From JACOND01 sp051011135 (GTDB lineage Bacteria; Bdellovibrionota; Bdellovibrionia; Bdellovibrionales; UBA1609), in the NCBI GenBank assembly GCA_051011135.1, contig JBPCUO010000007.1:1-23569 (forward strand): a stretch of 23,569 nucleotides of DNA, given 5' to 3'. Below are positions 8,747 through 16,591 of the stretch, one piece after another. Position 1 is the stretch's first letter. Every line of letters begins with the position of its first letter. The notes under the pieces were generated by a model. That model was not told the DNA's origin and ran no database searches. It was given only the letters and a program-made list of their open reading frames with translations. A program made the translations under genes and the position numbers.

Positions 8747-9840
8747 TAGGAAAAACCTTTTTTCTTATCGGCTTTGACATAATTTATAAAAGTATCAAAC
8801 AAAGAAGATGATTCTCTAGGACCGGGATGATTTTCGGGATGAAATTGCACTCCCAAACATTTATTATTTTCAGAAAAAATTCCAGCAATAGTTTGATCAT
8901 TTAAATTAGTATGACTCACTTTAATACCTTCACTTAGAGACTTAGGATCTATCGCATAACCATGATTTTGAGCAGACATATAAATTTTATCTAATAAAAA
9001 ATCTTTAATAGGATGATTGCTGCCTCTATGACCAAATTTGAGTTTATAATTTTTAGCTCCAAGAGATTGAGCTAAAATTTGATGACCCATGCAAATACCA
9101 AATAGAAATCTCCATTTTAATAATTGCTTAACAAGTTTTGTTCCTTCAATGACAGCTTTAGGATCTCCCGGTCCATTCGATAAAAGAATACCATCAGGTA
9201 AGTATTTTTTAATAGATTCTAAAGAGTTTAAGCGGGAAGGAAAAATAGAAACTTCAGAAACTCTTTTTAAAAGTTCTCTTAGAATATTTTTTTTAAAACC
9301 AAAATCTATCAAAGCCAGTTTTATATCATTGTTTTGTTCACCTTTTAGTTTCACAATCTTTTGAGTAGAAACTAATTGAGTCCAATCTTTGATCTGACTT
9401 TTTTTGGTAGCCTTAATAAGATTTAAAGCCTTTTCTTTACTTTGTTTTGAAACAGGAACAATGGCTCCCCAAACAACTCCTTGATCTCTTAATCTTAAAA
9501 CCAGTCGCCTTGTATCTATATGAGTTAATAAAGGAACCTCATGTTTTTTTAAAGTTTTCATCCAATGATTTTCTCTTTTTGTATTTTGCATTTCTACGCA
9601 TAGAAAACCTTTAATCCAAACCTTTTGAGATTCCCAAAACTCCTTGGAAGCTCCGTAGTTTCCTTGAAGAGGAGCTGTCATAACTAAAATTTGAGAAAAG
9701 TAAGAAGGATCTGTAGAAATCTCTTCATAGCCAGAGTGAGAAGTATTAAAAACAACTTCCCCCGCTTGAGATTCTACTTCTTCAAAACAATAACCTGAAA
9801 AAATTTCACCTGTCTCAAGAACCAAACATGAAGGTCGCAC
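8746..9840 (-). CDS. carA: Carbamoyl-phosphate synthase small subunit (glutamine amidotransferase)
   Basis: This 364-residue class I glutaminase subunit releases ammonia from glutamine and passes it to CarB. The N-terminal CarA-specific domain (LETGEIFSGYCF..., FNTSHSGYEE) spans about 1-165. The amidotransferase domain carries the nucleophile C250 in FGICMGHQ and the partners H334 and E336 in GVQFHPENHPGPRES. The oxyanion segment SNGPGDP is at 231-237. The start is GTG, supported by AGGA 8 nt upstream; no ATG start fits better. It lies 21 nt after pyrB and overlaps carB by one base, so pyrB-carA-carB probably form one pyrimidine transcript. Confidence 0.98.
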   Translation of the reverse strand: MRPSCLVLETGEIFSGYCFEEVESQAGEVVFNTSHSGYEEISTDPSYFSQILVMTAPLQGNYGASKEFWESQKVWIKGFLCVEMQNTKRENHWMKTLKKHEVPLLTHIDTRRLVLRLRDQGVVWGAIVPVSKQSKEKALNLIKATKKSQIKDWTQLVSTQKIVKLKGEQNNDIKLALIDFGFKKNILRELLKRVSEVSIFPSRLNSLESIKKYLPDGILLSNGPGDPKAVIEGTKLVKQLLKWRFLFGICMGHQILAQSLGAKNYKLKFGHRGSNHPIKDFLLDKIYMSAQNHGYAIDPKSLSEGIKVSHTNLNDQTIAGIFSENNKCLGVQFHPENHPGPRESSSLFDTFINYVKADKKKGFS

Positions 9841-9861
9841 TATTTTCTTCCTAAAATATTT

Positions 9862-10803
9862 TTATTCAATATCTTTAAAATCAAAATTTAATATCAAAGA
9901 TAAAACAGCGGATCTAAGATAAGGACCATTTTCTACCTGAGTAAATATATGACAACGAGAGTCTGACAAAACTTCATTTCCAATTTCTACACCACAAATA
10001 TAAGGCCCCGGATGCAAGATCACTCCATCGGATTTAAGGATGCTTAATTGCTTAGATCCAATATGATAATAATCTCTATACTCTGCAATAGATAAACCTA
10101 AACTTTCATGACGCTCATGTTGAATCCTAAGGCACATTAAAACATCAGCCCATTTCACAGCTTCATCCAGCTTTTCAAAACATTTAACATTCTGCCATAA
10201 ATCCCCTTTAGGAAATAAACTTGTAGGAGAACAAAAAGCCACTTCAGCTCCTAATCTTTTCAATAATTTAAGATTTGAATTACTGACTCGAGAATGCAGA
10301 ACATCTCCAACAATCAAAACTTTTTGACCTTTGACACTTCCTTTTTGCTCTTGAATTGTAAAAGCATCAATCAAAGCTTGTGTAGGATGCTCATAAGAAC
10401 CAAATCCTGCATTAATAATAGGAATGGAAAATTTTTTAGAAGGTAAAACAGAACCTTTATAACGCAAAACGATAAAATCGGGATGAAAATGAGATAAAGT
10501 TGATAAAGTATCTTCTAAACTTTCCCCTTTTGCCATGCTTGTGCTTTTGATATCTGAAAATAAAAGAGGTTTAATTCCTAAATTATAAGAAGCAATTTCA
10601 AAACTAATGCGAGTTCTTGTACTAGGTTCTTGAAAAACTAAAAAAGATTTTAAAGGTTTTTTAGTCTTTGGTTTTACCAGATTGTCTAATGGTTTTCCCT
10701 CTTGTGAGCATGTTTTAATAGCCTTAGATTGATTAAAAATATCTGTAATATCCTTATCGCTGAGGTCTTGAATGCTAATAAAAGATTTACCACGAATAGA
10801 CAT
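9862..10803 (-). CDS. pyrB: Aspartate carbamoyltransferase catalytic chain
   Basis: The product has 313 residues and condenses carbamoyl phosphate with aspartate, the committed step of pyrimidine synthesis. Carbamoyl-phosphate-binding PSTRTR is at 60-65 within FQEPSTRTRISFE. The mobile-loop lysine lies in AKGESLEDT (91-99), and HPTQALIDAF is at 139-148. In the C-terminal domain HPGP (264-267) is followed by YICGVEI, whereas many bacterial family members have an NR pair before GVE; this is a small oddity near the active site. No regulatory-chain gene (pyrI) is next to it. There is no clear Shine-Dalgarno before the ATG, and a possible promoter ends only a few bases upstream, so the message may be nearly leaderless. 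Confidence 0.97.
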   Translation of the reverse strand: MSIRGKSFISIQDLSDKDITDIFNQSKAIKTCSQEGKPLDNLVKPKTKKPLKSFLVFQEPSTRTRISFEIASYNLGIKPLLFSDIKSTSMAKGESLEDTLSTLSHFHPDFIVLRYKGSVLPSKKFSIPIINAGFGSYEHPTQALIDAFTIQEQKGSVKGQKVLIVGDVLHSRVSNSNLKLLKRLGAEVAFCSPTSLFPKGDLWQNVKCFEKLDEAVKWADVLMCLRIQHERHESLGLSIAEYRDYYHIGSKQLSILKSDGVILHPGPYICGVEIGNEVLSDSRCHIFTQVENGPYLRSAVLSLILNFDFKDIE

Positions 10804-10810
10804 TTCTAAG

Positions 10811-10840
10811 AGAATACTAGATAAAACTAAAGTCAGTCAA
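10811..10840 (-). promoter_or_regulatory. Weak candidate promoter of pyrB
   Basis: On the minus strand TTGACT (10840-10835) is followed after 18 nt by TATTCT (10816-10811) in the 45-nt gap between lepB and pyrB. The -10 would end only 7 nt before the pyrB ATG, giving an almost leaderless transcript. That agrees with the missing Shine-Dalgarno but could equally be chance in AT-rich DNA. Confidence 0.25.
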
Positions 10841-10848
10841 ATTGAAGC

Positions 10849-11598
10849 TTATTTAATGCTTTGAAATAATCGGCCCCATCTCATTTTAAAAGGGTTGCAT
10901 AAAAGCCTCACCGAGAAAAAAGTTTCCTCACAGCTTAACCAAACCCCAAAAGCGCGACCCATAATATTATCCACAGGAACAGATCCAAAAATACGACTAT
11001 CCCTAGAATCATCTCGATTATCTCCTAAAACAAAAATTTCTCCTTCTGGAACTTTATAAATATCTGTTTCTAAATAACTGTAAGAAAATTTTTTGTACAT
11101 AATTCTATAATGATGCTTCAAGGTAGTTTCTAAAAAGAAATTATAATCTTCGTATCTTGCTCCTAAACTTCTCGCACTGACAGGATAAAACCCTTCCACT
11201 TGCTTTGGATTTTTTATAGGTTCTCGAGTTAATTTTTCATTATTCACCCAAATTTGTCCTTGTGAATCTAAAAAAATTTGATCTCCAGAAAGGCCTACAA
11301 TTCTTTTAATTAAAAATTTACTATCTTCTGTAGATTTGAAAACAACAACATCTCCACGCTTTGGCTCTGTTCTTTTCCAAAGATACTTTTTAAAAAAAGG
11401 ATAGCGAACACCATAAGCCCATTTGTTGATAACAATATGATCATGAATTAAAAGAGTAGGAATCATGCTTCCTGAAGGGATGACATAAGGCTCTATTAAC
11501 AACCAACGAATACTTAAAATAAAAATAATGATTCCAAAAAAAGAAAAAAAACTTTTAATAAATTCTATAAAAAGATTATTTTTTTGTTTTACTTGCAT
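10849..11598 (-). CDS. lepB: Signal peptidase I
   Basis: This 249-residue inner-membrane serine protease removes Sec signal peptides. One N-terminal membrane anchor (about 15-36) is followed by box B, IPSGSMIPTL, with the catalytic S44. Box D, FLIKRIVGLSGD, carries the general base K98, and box E, GDNRDDSRDSR, is at 192-202. The Ser/Lys dyad is intact. AGGA stands 6 nt before the ATG. It follows lepA by 78 nt, the usual lepA-lepB pairing. It would be a natural processor of the four secreted protease-Sel1 proteins encoded further upstream. Confidence 0.97.
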   Translation of the reverse strand: MQVKQKNNLFIEFIKSFFSFFGIIIFILSIRWLLIEPYVIPSGSMIPTLLIHDHIVINKWAYGVRYPFFKKYLWKRTEPKRGDVVVFKSTEDSKFLIKRIVGLSGDQIFLDSQGQIWVNNEKLTREPIKNPKQVEGFYPVSARSLGARYEDYNFFLETTLKHHYRIMYKKFSYSYLETDIYKVPEGEIFVLGDNRDDSRDSRIFGSVPVDNIMGRAFGVWLSCEETFFSVRLLCNPFKMRWGRLFQSIK

Positions 11599-11614
11599 TT
11601 GATTCCTAACTTAT

Positions 11615-11637
11615 AAAAAATCCTAAAACGATTTTTT
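11615..11637. repeat. A/T-rich inverted repeat upstream of lepB
   Basis: An 8-bp perfect inverted repeat (aaaaaatc / gattttttt side) encloses a 7-nt loop in the lepA-lepB gap, 17 nt before the lepB start. It has only one G-C pair, so it would be a weak hairpin. Its A and T tracts could act as a poor bidirectional terminator or a protein-binding site. No function can be assigned. Confidence 0.35.
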
Positions 11638-11676
11638 TATCAGACCTTAAAGATCTTCAAAAGTCAACTCTCTGTT

Positions 11677-13479
11677 TTAATCTGAATCTGTTTTGAGAAT
11701 TGCTAGAAAAGCTTTTTGAGGAACTTCTACTTGACCTATAGATTTCATTCTTTTTTTACCCGCTTTTTGTTTTTCTAATAATTTCCTTTTTCTTGTGACA
11801 TCTCCACCATAACATTTGGCTGTAACATCTTTTCGTAAAGCCCCTATCGTTTCTCTGGCAATAATCTTAGCGCCTATGGCGGCTTGAATGGCAACCTGAT
11901 ACTGTTGACGAGGTATAAATTCTTTTAATTTAACCGCGAGTTTACGACCTATTTTTTCAGCCTGACGATGATGGACAATAATAGATAAAGCATCTACTGA
12001 TTCTCCATTTAATAAAATATCCATTTTTACAAGCTGAGCTTCTTCATAACCCGCAATTTCATACTCCATAGAAGCATAGCCTCTAGAAAGAGACTTTAAT
12101 CGATCATAAAAATCCAATACCATTTCGTTTAAAGGAAGTTTGTAACGAATAATAACTTTATCACTAGAAATATAATCTAAACTTCTTTGCTCTCCTCTTT
12201 TATCCTGACAAAGTTTTAAAAGACGACCTACATAATCAGCGGGAGTATGGATATTTAATAAAATATAAGGCTCTTCTATTTTAGAGATAAAATTTGCTTC
12301 TGGCATTAAAGAGGGATTTTCAACACTTAAAGATTTCCCATCATTTAAATGAACTTTATAAACAACAGTAGGAGCTGTTGTGATTAGATTCAACTCAAAC
12401 TCTCTTTCTAATCTTTCTTGAATGATTTCCATATGAAGCAAGCCTAAAAATCCACAACGAAAACCAAAACCAAGAGCTTTAGAAGTTTCCACTTCAAAAG
12501 TTAAGCTTGAATCATTGAGAGTAAGTTTTGTTAAAGCTTTTTTGAGTTGTTCAAAATCATCGGTATCAACAGGGAAGATTCCTGAAAAAACCATCGGCTT
12601 CGCTTTTTGAAATCCTTCTAAAGCCTGAATATCTTTTGTAGAAAGCTGAGTTAAAGTATCTCCCACTCGAACATCTTGTATTTCTTTAACTCCAGTAATA
12701 ACAAAACCCACCTCTCCCGCTTTGAGCTCTTTTAAATCCTGAGAAAAAGGATTAAAGATTCCTAATTTTAAAATTTCACTTTCTCTTTTTGTTCCTATAA
12801 AATAAATTTTATCTCCTTTTTTCATGGCCCCCTCTTTAATACGACAAAGAGTTATTATTCCTTGATAACTATCAAACCAAGAATCAAAAATAAGAGCCTG
12901 TAAAGGGCGATCGATTTGACCACTAGGAGGAGGAACTCGTTTGACAACAGCTTCTAAAATCTCTCCAATTCCTCTTTTTTCTTTGGCACTTGCTAATAAT
13001 ATATCTTCTTCTTTAACGCCAATAACTTCTACTAATTGCTGTTTCACTTCTTCAATCCGACTAGAAGGTAAATCAATTTTATTAATGACAGGAATAATTT
13101 CTAAATCATTTTCTAAAGCCAACATTGCATTCGCCATGGTTTGAGCTTCAATTCCCTGACAAGCATCTACAACTAATAAAGCTCCTTCACAAGCCGAAAG
13201 AGATCGAGAAACCTCATACGAAAAATCAACATGCCCAGGTGTATCTATTAAATTAAATTGATAAACTTCTCCATCTTCACTGTTATAAGATAGTCTTACA
13301 GTTTGTGCCTTAATAGTAATTCCTCGTTCTCGCTCGATATCCATAGAATCTAAAAATTGTGATTTACGAGTTCTTTCATCAACGGCTTTTGTATATTCTA
13401 AAAAACAATCTGCTAAAGTTGATTTTCCATGATCAATATGGGCAATGATTGAAAAATTACGAATGGATTTTAAAGACAT
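11677..13479 (-). CDS. lepA: Elongation factor 4 (LepA), ribosome-associated GTPase
   Basis: The product has 600 residues, the standard length. GTPase motifs are G1 AHIDHGKST (13-21), the RGITIKAQ switch I region at about 52-59, G3 DTPGH (79-83) and G4 NKID (133-136). Domains II, III and V of the EF-G type follow. The LepA-specific C-terminal domain includes the basic stretch CYGGDVTRKRKLLEKQKAGKK and ends near VPQKAFLAILK. LepA acts on ribosomes during initiation and elongation under stress. The ATG sits in a 14-bp palindrome and has only a weak AAGAAAAG ribosome site, 14 nt after the small regulator gene. Confidence 0.99.
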   Translation of the reverse strand: MSLKSIRNFSIIAHIDHGKSTLADCFLEYTKAVDERTRKSQFLDSMDIERERGITIKAQTVRLSYNSEDGEVYQFNLIDTPGHVDFSYEVSRSLSACEGALLVVDACQGIEAQTMANAMLALENDLEIIPVINKIDLPSSRIEEVKQQLVEVIGVKEEDILLASAKEKRGIGEILEAVVKRVPPPSGQIDRPLQALIFDSWFDSYQGIITLCRIKEGAMKKGDKIYFIGTKRESEILKLGIFNPFSQDLKELKAGEVGFVITGVKEIQDVRVGDTLTQLSTKDIQALEGFQKAKPMVFSGIFPVDTDDFEQLKKALTKLTLNDSSLTFEVETSKALGFGFRCGFLGLLHMEIIQERLEREFELNLITTAPTVVYKVHLNDGKSLSVENPSLMPEANFISKIEEPYILLNIHTPADYVGRLLKLCQDKRGEQRSLDYISSDKVIIRYKLPLNEMVLDFYDRLKSLSRGYASMEYEIAGYEEAQLVKMDILLNGESVDALSIIVHHRQAEKIGRKLAVKLKEFIPRQQYQVAIQAAIGAKIIARETIGALRKDVTAKCYGGDVTRKRKLLEKQKAGKKRMKSIGQVEVPQKAFLAILKTDSD

Positions 13480-13485
13480 GTCTTT
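13472..13485. repeat. 14-bp palindrome over the lepA start codon
   Basis: AAAGACATGTCTTT is a perfect palindrome whose centre contains the lepA ATG. In the mRNA it could pair with itself over the start codon, or in DNA it could be a site for a dimeric regulator. The adjacent ribbon-helix-helix gene makes the second option worth noting, but chance is not excluded. Confidence 0.4.
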
Positions 13486-13493
13486 TCTTTAGC

Positions 13494-13694
13494 TTATTTT
13501 TTAAGAGGCTTATCCTTTTTATCTATAGGTAAAGAAAGTTGCCCCGAAAGCTGTTCTTCATATTTTTTTAAAATTAAATCAATACCTTGTCTTATGAATT
13601 CTGCAACAGGTATCTTTGTTTTTTCGTTAAGTTCTTTCAACCCTTCTTGCTGCTTTTCTGTAATATAAATAGTCGTTGTTACCTTTTTAGACAT
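13494..13694 (-). CDS. Ribbon-helix-helix (CopG-type) DNA-binding protein
   Basis: I start this gene at the ATG at 13694, giving 66 residues (MSKKVTTTIYITEKQ...). A TTG at 13739 would add 15 residues but has no ribosome site and lies against the metK stop. The pattern is that of an RHH monomer: a basic N-terminus, the beta strand TTTIYIT (6-12), helix 1 EKQQEGLKELNEKT, a short turn KIPVAEF, and helix 2 IRQGIDLILKKY. Such proteins dimerise and insert the paired strands into the DNA major groove, usually as repressors. No toxin gene is adjacent, so an antitoxin role has no support. A near-palindrome 22 nt upstream could be its own operator. AAAAGG lies very close to the ATG, so translation may be weak or coupled to metK. 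Confidence 0.78.
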   Translation of the reverse strand: MSKKVTTTIYITEKQQEGLKELNEKTKIPVAEFIRQGIDLILKKYEEQLSGQLSLPIDKKDKPLKK

Positions 13695-13715
13695 ACCTTT
13701 TCTTATATCAAAAGA

Positions 13716-13727
13716 GCTATATATGGC
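13716..13727. promoter_or_regulatory. Possible operator of the ribbon-helix-helix gene
   Basis: The plus-strand 12-mer gctatatatggc is a palindrome except for one position in each half. It lies 22 nt upstream of the chosen start of the RHH gene, in a short AT-rich stretch after metK. Short palindromes near their own start are typical RHH targets. The evidence is only position and symmetry. Confidence 0.25.
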
Positions 13728-13745
13728 AATATAATGCAATAAAAG

Positions 13746-14906
13746 CTAGGGGTTTTGTTTGAGGCTTTTAACTGTTTTTTGAAGTTTAGCAACTTTTGTC
13801 GTTTTTTCCCAAGTAAAGCTAGCTTCTGTTCTTCCAAAATGACCGTAAGTCGCTGTTGGAAAATAACGAGGAGTCAGCAGGTCTAATTCTTGAATAATAT
13901 CATTGGGTTTTAAATCCCAAGTATCACAAACCATTTGAGTTAGCTCTTCTTCAGAAAGCTGAGATGTTCCAAAATGCTCCACTCGAATATTAACAGGTTT
14001 GGCCACTCCTATAACATAAGAGAGTTGCACTAAACATTTTTTCGCTAAACCCGCTGCTACAATATTTTTAGCAATATGACGAGCGATATAAGCTCCTGAA
14101 CGATCCACCTTAGAAGGATCTTTACCTGAAAAAGAACCTCCGCCATGAGATCCATGCCCTCCATAAGTATCTACGATAATTTTTCGACCTGTTAAACCAC
14201 AATCTGCTGAAGGCCCGCCCATCACAAAAGCTCCTCCCGGATTCACTAAAATTTTTGTTTGCTCCGTAAGATATTGTTTTGGAATTGTAGGCTTCACTAA
14301 TTCTTCCAGAATAAATTCTTTTAAATTTTTTAAATCATAATCAGGAGCGTGTTGAGTAGAAATAACAATATGAGAGATATCTTTAATTTTATGATTTTCA
14401 TAACGAACTGTAACTTGACTCTTGGAATCCGGCCATAAAAAATTATGACCTTGTTTTCTTAAGTGAGAAAGTTTTGCCATTAATTGATGAGCCATTGAAA
14501 TACTTAAAGGCATGTGCTCTTTTGTTTCATCGATGGCATAGCCAAACATTAAACCTTGATCTCCTGCTCCTTGTTGAGCTCCAGAGCCTACGGCATTACT
14601 AATATCAGAACTTTGAGTATTTAAAAAAGGAAGGATAGAACAAGATTCAAAATTTAAACCCTTTTCAAAATTATCGTAACCTACATTTTTAATAATCTCT
14701 TTAGCAATGGGAACAACATCAACTTGAGCTTTACTACTGATTTCACCAGAAATAAAAATCAAACCTCTTGATAAAAAAACTTCACAAGCAACACGACTGT
14801 TTTTATCCTGCTTTAAAAAAGCATCTAAAATACCATCACTGATTTGATCTGCCAGTTTATCAGGATGACCTTCAGAAACCGATTCACTTGTAAAAAAATT
14901 TTGCAT
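13746..14906 (-). CDS. metK: S-adenosylmethionine synthetase
   Basis: The product has 386 residues, normal for the family. It joins methionine and ATP to make S-adenosylmethionine. The N-terminus TSESVSEGHPDKLADQISD carries the ATP-contacting H14. Signature 1, GAGDQGLMFGYA, is at 113-124 and the glycine-rich signature 2, GGGSFSGKD, at 255-263 just after DTYGGHGSH. The remaining core GGPSADCGLTGRKI is intact. A GAGG element stands upstream of the ATG. A candidate promoter lies in the 102-nt gap behind rpoN. I looked for a SAM riboswitch in this leader and saw no room or structure for one. It is followed after 6 nt by the RHH gene region. Confidence 0.99.
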   Translation of the reverse strand: MQNFFTSESVSEGHPDKLADQISDGILDAFLKQDKNSRVACEVFLSRGLIFISGEISSKAQVDVVPIAKEIIKNVGYDNFEKGLNFESCSILPFLNTQSSDISNAVGSGAQQGAGDQGLMFGYAIDETKEHMPLSISMAHQLMAKLSHLRKQGHNFLWPDSKSQVTVRYENHKIKDISHIVISTQHAPDYDLKNLKEFILEELVKPTIPKQYLTEQTKILVNPGGAFVMGGPSADCGLTGRKIIVDTYGGHGSHGGGSFSGKDPSKVDRSGAYIARHIAKNIVAAGLAKKCLVQLSYVIGVAKPVNIRVEHFGTSQLSEEELTQMVCDTWDLKPNDIIQELDLLTPRYFPTATYGHFGRTEASFTWEKTTKVAKLQKTVKSLKQNP

Positions 14907-14964
14907 AAAACTAACCTCTTTTTCAAAACATTTTATAAAGCTGAAACAAAAGAATGTGAATTGA

Positions 14965-14992
14965 ATTTTAAGAGAATTTCATTTTATGACAA
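14965..14992 (-). promoter_or_regulatory. Candidate sigma-70 promoter of metK
   Basis: On the minus strand TTGTCA (14992-14987) is followed after 16 nt by TAAAAT (14970-14965), each matching consensus at 5 of 6 positions. It lies about 58 nt upstream of the metK ATG in the gap after rpoN. The match is good, but the region is AT-rich, so a chance -10 is possible. Confidence 0.5.
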
Positions 14993-15008
14993 GACATATT
15001 AAAAGCCA

Positions 15009-16403
15009 TTAACTTGCTCTTTTGCGCTTATTAACCGAAGGAATCCCTATAGAATCTCTATATTGAGCCACTGTTCTTCGAGATAAAGAAACTTTAAAAT
15101 TTTCTGATAGTTTGTTAGCAAGATCCCTATCAGAGAGAGGGCGCTTGATATCTTCTTTACCAACCCATTCTTTAATATGATATTTCATCACAGGTATAGA
15201 AATGGCTTCACCGAATTGATTTAAAACTCCTATATTAAAAAAATATTTAAGAGGAATAAGACCCTGAGGAGTATAAGCGTATTTATTAGAGGCCACTCGA
15301 CTCACTGTAGAAATATGTACAGAAATATCTTCCGCTACATCTTGTAAAATTAAAGGCTTTAAATGCAAAAAACCATGTTCTAAAAAATCTTTTTGATATT
15401 TTATTAAACTTGTAACTACTTTTTTTATAGTTTCTCTTCTTTGTAAAATAGATCGAATAAACCAATCCCCTGCGTGAATCTTATCTTTAATATAAAGTTT
15501 TATATCTTCTCTACTTTTTGGGTGAGATGCATTTAACATTTTTTTATAATTTTTATTAATTCTTAAATCAGGAAACCCATCTTCATTTAAAGACATTTTA
15601 TAATCATTTCCTTTTTTATAAATATAGATATCCGGAGTAATATATTCCGTGGGTTGAGTTGAAAAATTTTGAGCAGGGATAGGCTGCATAGATTGAATAA
15701 TTTTACAAATATCTAAAACTTCTTCTTCAGAAATATTTAAACAAGCTGATATATTTTTATAATTTTTATTTTTTAAATCTTCTAAATGATCCTGAATAAT
15801 ACAAACCATATCTTTTGTATCTTCTTCTAAATGACGAGCTTGTATCAAAAGACACTCTTTAATATCAGGAGCTCCTACTCCTAAAGGATCCATATTCTGT
15901 AAAGTTTCAAGAGGAAATTTTAATTGATCTAAAGACAGATTTTCTCTTTGAGCTATTTCCTCTAAAGAAGAAGTAAGATAACCGCGCTCATCTAAATCAA
16001 AAATCAAAACAACCAAGATAGATTTATCCCTCTTAGATAAACGACTAATTTGAGCTTGCCATAGCAGATGACTTTTTAATGTAACAGGTTCTGAAATTAT
16101 AGGTTCTAAATTTTTTTTCTCTCCAGAGCTAGAGCGATAGGAAGAGCCTTTGGAAGTTTCTGCCCAATCTTGAAGAGATTTAATGTTATCTTCAAAACTA
16201 TTTTCTTCATTAGGAGTTTCAGTATTCTCTTTTTGAAAAGCATCTTCTTCTGTTTGTAATACAGGATTCTCTAATAACTCTTCTTGAATTTTATCTTTTA
16301 CTTCTTGATGATTTAAAGACAATAATTGAATAGATTGCTGAAGCTGAGTTGTCATAGACAACTTCTGATCCAGCTTTAATTGAGTTTTTAATTTAAAAGA
16401 CAT
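15009..16403 (-). CDS. rpoN: RNA polymerase sigma-54 factor
   Basis: The product has 464 residues. Region I is the Gln/Leu-rich N-terminus (LSMTTQLQQSIQLLSL, 15-30, then ELLENPVL) that contacts activators and the -12 element. An acidic, low-complexity region II spans about 50-105. The core-binding region (about 110-300) and the DNA-binding part follow, with a helix-turn-helix (HISTVSRVASNKYAYTPQG, 363-381) and the RpoN box SRRTVAQYR at 441-449. All hallmark elements are present. Sigma-54 needs an enhancer-binding activator; none is encoded here. The usual neighbours hpf and ptsN are absent. AAGGA lies 6 nt before the ATG. A 188-nt gap upstream separates it from the protease-Sel1 array and contains paired direct repeats. 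Confidence 0.97.
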   Translation of the reverse strand: MSFKLKTQLKLDQKLSMTTQLQQSIQLLSLNHQEVKDKIQEELLENPVLQTEEDAFQKENTETPNEENSFEDNIKSLQDWAETSKGSSYRSSSGEKKNLEPIISEPVTLKSHLLWQAQISRLSKRDKSILVVLIFDLDERGYLTSSLEEIAQRENLSLDQLKFPLETLQNMDPLGVGAPDIKECLLIQARHLEEDTKDMVCIIQDHLEDLKNKNYKNISACLNISEEEVLDICKIIQSMQPIPAQNFSTQPTEYITPDIYIYKKGNDYKMSLNEDGFPDLRINKNYKKMLNASHPKSREDIKLYIKDKIHAGDWFIRSILQRRETIKKVVTSLIKYQKDFLEHGFLHLKPLILQDVAEDISVHISTVSRVASNKYAYTPQGLIPLKYFFNIGVLNQFGEAISIPVMKYHIKEWVGKEDIKRPLSDRDLANKLSENFKVSLSRRTVAQYRDSIGIPSVNKRKRAS

Positions 16404-16591
16404 CTAAATCCTTACCTTTAAAATAACATAATTTTTTTAAACACTAAATAATAAAAAGATAAGCAAACTAAAGGTCTAAAAATCCAGACTAAAAACTTCT
16501 ATTTTTACAAAAAATGACAGAATAGGAATTTTAAAGACAAAATAGGAACGCTATTTTTAAGCAAGGCTGAGTTTTAATCCTTTAAAAAAAC
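16404..16591. other. Longest intergenic gap (188 nt), upstream of rpoN
   Basis: This gap between the end of the protease-Sel1 array and rpoN contains AT-rich DNA, the paired 13-bp direct repeats listed separately, and the rpoN ribosome site AAGGTAAGGA. I found no clear GC-rich hairpin followed by T residues, so no intrinsic terminator is called for the array. No strong -35/-10 pair stands out, though an rpoN promoter probably lies here. Confidence 0.6.
16516..16548. repeat. Paired 13-bp direct repeats upstream of rpoN (possible operator)
   Basis: gacagaataggaa (16516-16528) and gacaaaataggaa (16536-16548) differ at one base and start exactly 20 bp apart, about two helical turns, so both copies face the same side of the DNA. 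On the rpoN-coding strand they read TTCCTATT(C/T)TGTC. They lie about 110-145 nt before the rpoN ATG. Same-face spacing is typical of binding sites for a dimeric regulator. Confidence 0.45.

Noticed and set aside
5854..9364. Several plus-strand open frames of 68-91 codons inside carB and carA
   Set aside because: They lie opposite strongly conserved carB/carA sequence, lack plausible composition or motifs, and are antisense shadows.
13494..13694. Antitoxin of a toxin-antitoxin pair
   Set aside because: The RHH fold is common in antitoxins, but both neighbours (metK, lepA) are housekeeping genes and no toxin-sized frame is adjacent.
13695..13739. TTG-initiated N-terminal extension of the RHH protein
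   Set aside because: There is no ribosome site before the TTG, the extra residues are not RHH-like, and the ATG at 13694 gives a normal RHH length.
14907..15008. SAM riboswitch in front of metK
   Set aside because: The 102-nt leader is AT-rich, holds a candidate promoter in its upstream half, and shows no set of GC helices or conserved core expected of SAM riboswitches.
16404..16591. Intrinsic terminator or sigma-54 promoter (GG/GC at -24/-12) before rpoN
   Set aside because: No stable GC hairpin followed by a T run was found, and no TGGCAC-N5-TTGCA-like element is present.
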